NCBI GenBank assembly: GCA_023818725.1
Contig: JAMWBX010000052.1
Coordinates: forward strand, 1 to 7,632
Length of the DNA stretch: 7,632 nucleotides
Direction of reading: 5' to 3'
Source of the DNA: Candidatus Omnitrophota bacterium
Lineage (GTDB): Bacteria; Ratteibacteria; UBA8468; B48-G9; DTJG01
Under the pieces are notes generated by a model. The model saw nothing but the letters and a program-made list of their open reading frames with translations. It was not told the DNA's origin and did not search any database. This document shows positions 6,261 to 7,632 of this stretch, piece by piece. Both the position numbers and the translations under genes were made by a program. Every line of letters begins with the position of its first letter. Within the stretch, counting starts at the first letter, position 1.

Positions 6261-6995
6261 TCACATTACCAATCCACCGTCAACTCGAATGACCTGTCCT
6301 GTTATGTAGGATGCCCTGTCTGAAGCAAGGAATAAAACCAGTTCCGCAACATCAATAGGTGTGCCAAATTTTCCCAGCGGAATTCTTTCAAGCACCTGAT
6401 TTTTTATTTTCTCAGGAATCTTTTCAGTCATCTGTGTCTGGATGTAACCTGGTGCCACAGCATTTACTGTAACGCCACATCTGGCAAATTCTCTCGCACA
6501 TGTCTTGGTCATCGCAATCAACCCTGCTTTTGAAGCTGAATAGTTTACCTGTCCGATATTACCGATCTGCCCGATCACGGAAGCAATGTTAATAATTCTT
6601 CCTGATTTCTGAGACCACATTATTTGACCGATAATTTTACTACACAAAAAGGCTCCTTTCAAATTTACCTCGATAACACGATCCCAATCTTCTTCCTTCA
6701 TACGCAAAATAAGAGCGTCCCTTGTTATGCCGGCATTATTAACAAGAACATTCACCTTTCCGAATTCAGCTATTACCTGCATTGATGCCTCTTGTATAGC
6801 TGTGGTTTTTGTTATGTCGACCTGCTCACTAATAACCTTTCCGACAATCTTCAACGAATCCCTGACTTCATCAGGACGCACAACATCCCACAGAACAAGA
6901 TTGGCACCTGCCGCTCCAAATTTTTCTGCCATTGCCCTTCCAATACCACCGGCTGCCCCGGTTATTATAACCACCTTGCCATTAAAGTCATCCAT
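6261..6995 (-). CDS. fabG: 3-oxoacyl-[acyl-carrier-protein] reductase
   Basis: A 244-residue short-chain dehydrogenase/reductase that reduces 3-oxoacyl-ACP to 3-hydroxyacyl-ACP with NADPH. Numbered from the ATG at 6995, the nucleotide-binding glycine motif 'TGAAGGIG' is at 12-19 and 'NNAG' at 86-89. The catalytic set is complete: N111, S139, Y152 and K156 ('NYSASKAG'). 'APGYIQTQMT' and 'YITGQVIRVDGGLVM' are the usual FabG ending. The length matches the family. An in-frame GTG at 6998 precedes the ATG, but the GGAGGAG ribosome site ends directly beside the GTG and is better placed for the ATG. The gene follows fabD by 12 nt. Confidence 0.97.
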   Translation of the reverse strand: MDDFNGKVVIITGAAGGIGRAMAEKFGAAGANLVLWDVVRPDEVRDSLKIVGKVISEQVDITKTTAIQEASMQVIAEFGKVNVLVNNAGITRDALILRMKEEDWDRVIEVNLKGAFLCSKIIGQIMWSQKSGRIINIASVIGQIGNIGQVNYSASKAGLIAMTKTCAREFARCGVTVNAVAPGYIQTQMTEKIPEKIKNQVLERIPLGKFGTPIDVAELVLFLASDRASYITGQVIRVDGGLVM

Positions 6996-6997
6996 CA

Positions 6998-7004
6998 CTC
7001 CTCC
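6998..7004 (-). promoter_or_regulatory. Shine-Dalgarno site that decides the fabG start
   Basis: GGAGGAG on the minus strand sits in the 12-nt gap after fabD. Its last base is the G of the possible GTG start at 6998, so that GTG is unlikely to be used. The ATG at 6995 lies four bases after the GGAGG core. Confidence 0.6.
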
Positions 7005-7007
7005 ATA

Positions 7008-7632
7008 TTAAGTTCTTAACTTCATAATTTCAAGTATTTTCCTGTGAGAGGCGACATCTTCAAAACTGAAAACCTGCAAATCCGATGAAATTTTTTTTAT
7101 AAGAGAAGACAGAATATTTTTAGGTCCCATTTCGATTATCAAATCCACAGATGATGAAACTGATTCAATAATCTTAACCCACTGTACGGGCGCCATAATC
7201 TGTTCTTTCAGAACCCTTTTGATATCATCAGGTTGAAAAACAGGCGCTCCATTACAATTGGCATAAACCGGAAATTTACAGATTGAAAAATGAGTGCTGT
7301 CAATTTCAGCAGCAAGAAGTTCTGCTGCAGGTCTCATCAACGGAGTATGAAATGCTCCTGACACATTCAAAGGAACACACTTAACAAGATTCTTCCTGCA
7401 CCACTGAATAAAAGATTCAATGGCGTCTTTTTTCCCACCAACAACAATCTGCTGCGGAGAGTTAATATTAGAAATATAAATGTCATTAAAAGAGCTAACC
7501 GCATCTTTAACTTCTTTAAATGTTTTTCCAAGTATAGCAACCATTGCGCCTGGATTTTTCAACGTCGCTTCTTTCATAAGTCTTGCTCTCTTAGTTACAA
7601 GAGTAAATGCATCTTCATATGAAATGGCTTCG
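7008..7632 (-). CDS. fabD: Malonyl-CoA:ACP transacylase, C-terminal two-thirds (5' end outside the window)
   Basis: The frame is open to the right edge and gives about 207 residues of an enzyme usually near 310. The first visible residues, 'EAISYEDAFTLVTKRARLMKEA', are internal FabD sequence, so the ATG at 7577 is not the true start. FabD moves the malonyl group from CoA to ACP. The GHSLG-type serine nucleophile lies outside the window. The catalytic histidine is present in 'VSGAFHTPLM' (codon at 7347-7349), followed by 'EMGPKNILSSLIKKI', the usual C-terminal motif; 'NINSPQQIVVGG' is the usual FabD strand-loop. fabG follows 12 nt after the TAA. A fabH or plsX gene would be expected further right, but that is inference. 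Confidence 0.95.
   Translation of the reverse strand, partial: EAISYEDAFTLVTKRARLMKEATLKNPGAMVAILGKTFKEVKDAVSSFNDIYISNINSPQQIVVGGKKDAIESFIQWCRKNLVKCVPLNVSGAFHTPLMRPAAELLAAEIDSTHFSICKFPVYANCNGAPVFQPDDIKRVLKEQIMAPVQWVKIIESVSSSVDLIIEMGPKNILSSLIKKISSDLQVFSFEDVASHRKILEIMKLRT

Noticed and set aside
1..7632. CRISPR array, tRNA/rRNA genes, insertion sequence or riboswitch
   Set aside because: Nearly all bases are inside coding frames with clear families. I found no spaced direct repeats, terminal inverted repeats, transposase motifs or structured leader.

Overview
Every gene I can support in this window lies on the minus strand, so it reads from the right end to the left end. It looks like a chromosomal lipid and envelope locus from an A+T-rich bacterium (G+C roughly 40% by eye). 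It carries a type II fatty-acid synthesis block, a heptosyltransferase-like GT9 enzyme and a polyprenyl-phosphate sugar system. That mix suggests a Gram-negative (diderm) bacterium, perhaps a deltaproteobacterial or candidate-phylum lineage, but I cannot fix the taxon from sequence alone.

Region 1 (7632 to 4704) is the fatty-acid synthesis block: fabD (5' end outside the window), fabG, acpP and fabF. Region 2 (4723 to 2659) holds an acyl-CoA dehydrogenase overlapping the end of fabF, then an RluD-type pseudouridine synthase. Region 3 (2653 to 300) holds three glycosyltransferase genes: a GT9 enzyme with extra cysteine motifs, a GT2 enzyme of the dolichyl/polyprenyl-phosphate sugar synthase type, and the N-terminal third of a GT39/ArnT-like membrane glycosyltransferase. 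Junctions from fabD to the GT39 gene range from a 28-nt gap to overlaps of 4 to 20 nt. No promoter, terminator or gene-free stretch is visible, so this is probably one long operon with much translational coupling.

Region 4 (about 330 to 1) is the most unusual part. The GT39 gene breaks off after about 178 residues and runs directly, out of frame, into the last ~72 codons of elongation factor P (efp). The start of accB (biotin carboxyl carrier protein) follows 21 nt later. The N-terminal part of EF-P and the C-terminal two-thirds of the GT39 protein are both missing at one point. This is a deletion or rearrangement breakpoint, or an assembly chimera.

I do not see a new defence system, mobile element, CRISPR array or RNA gene. 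The points worth checking are the efp/GT39 breakpoint, the acyl-CoA dehydrogenase inside a fatty-acid synthesis operon that shows no fabZ or enoyl reductase, and the cysteine motifs at both ends of the GT9 protein.
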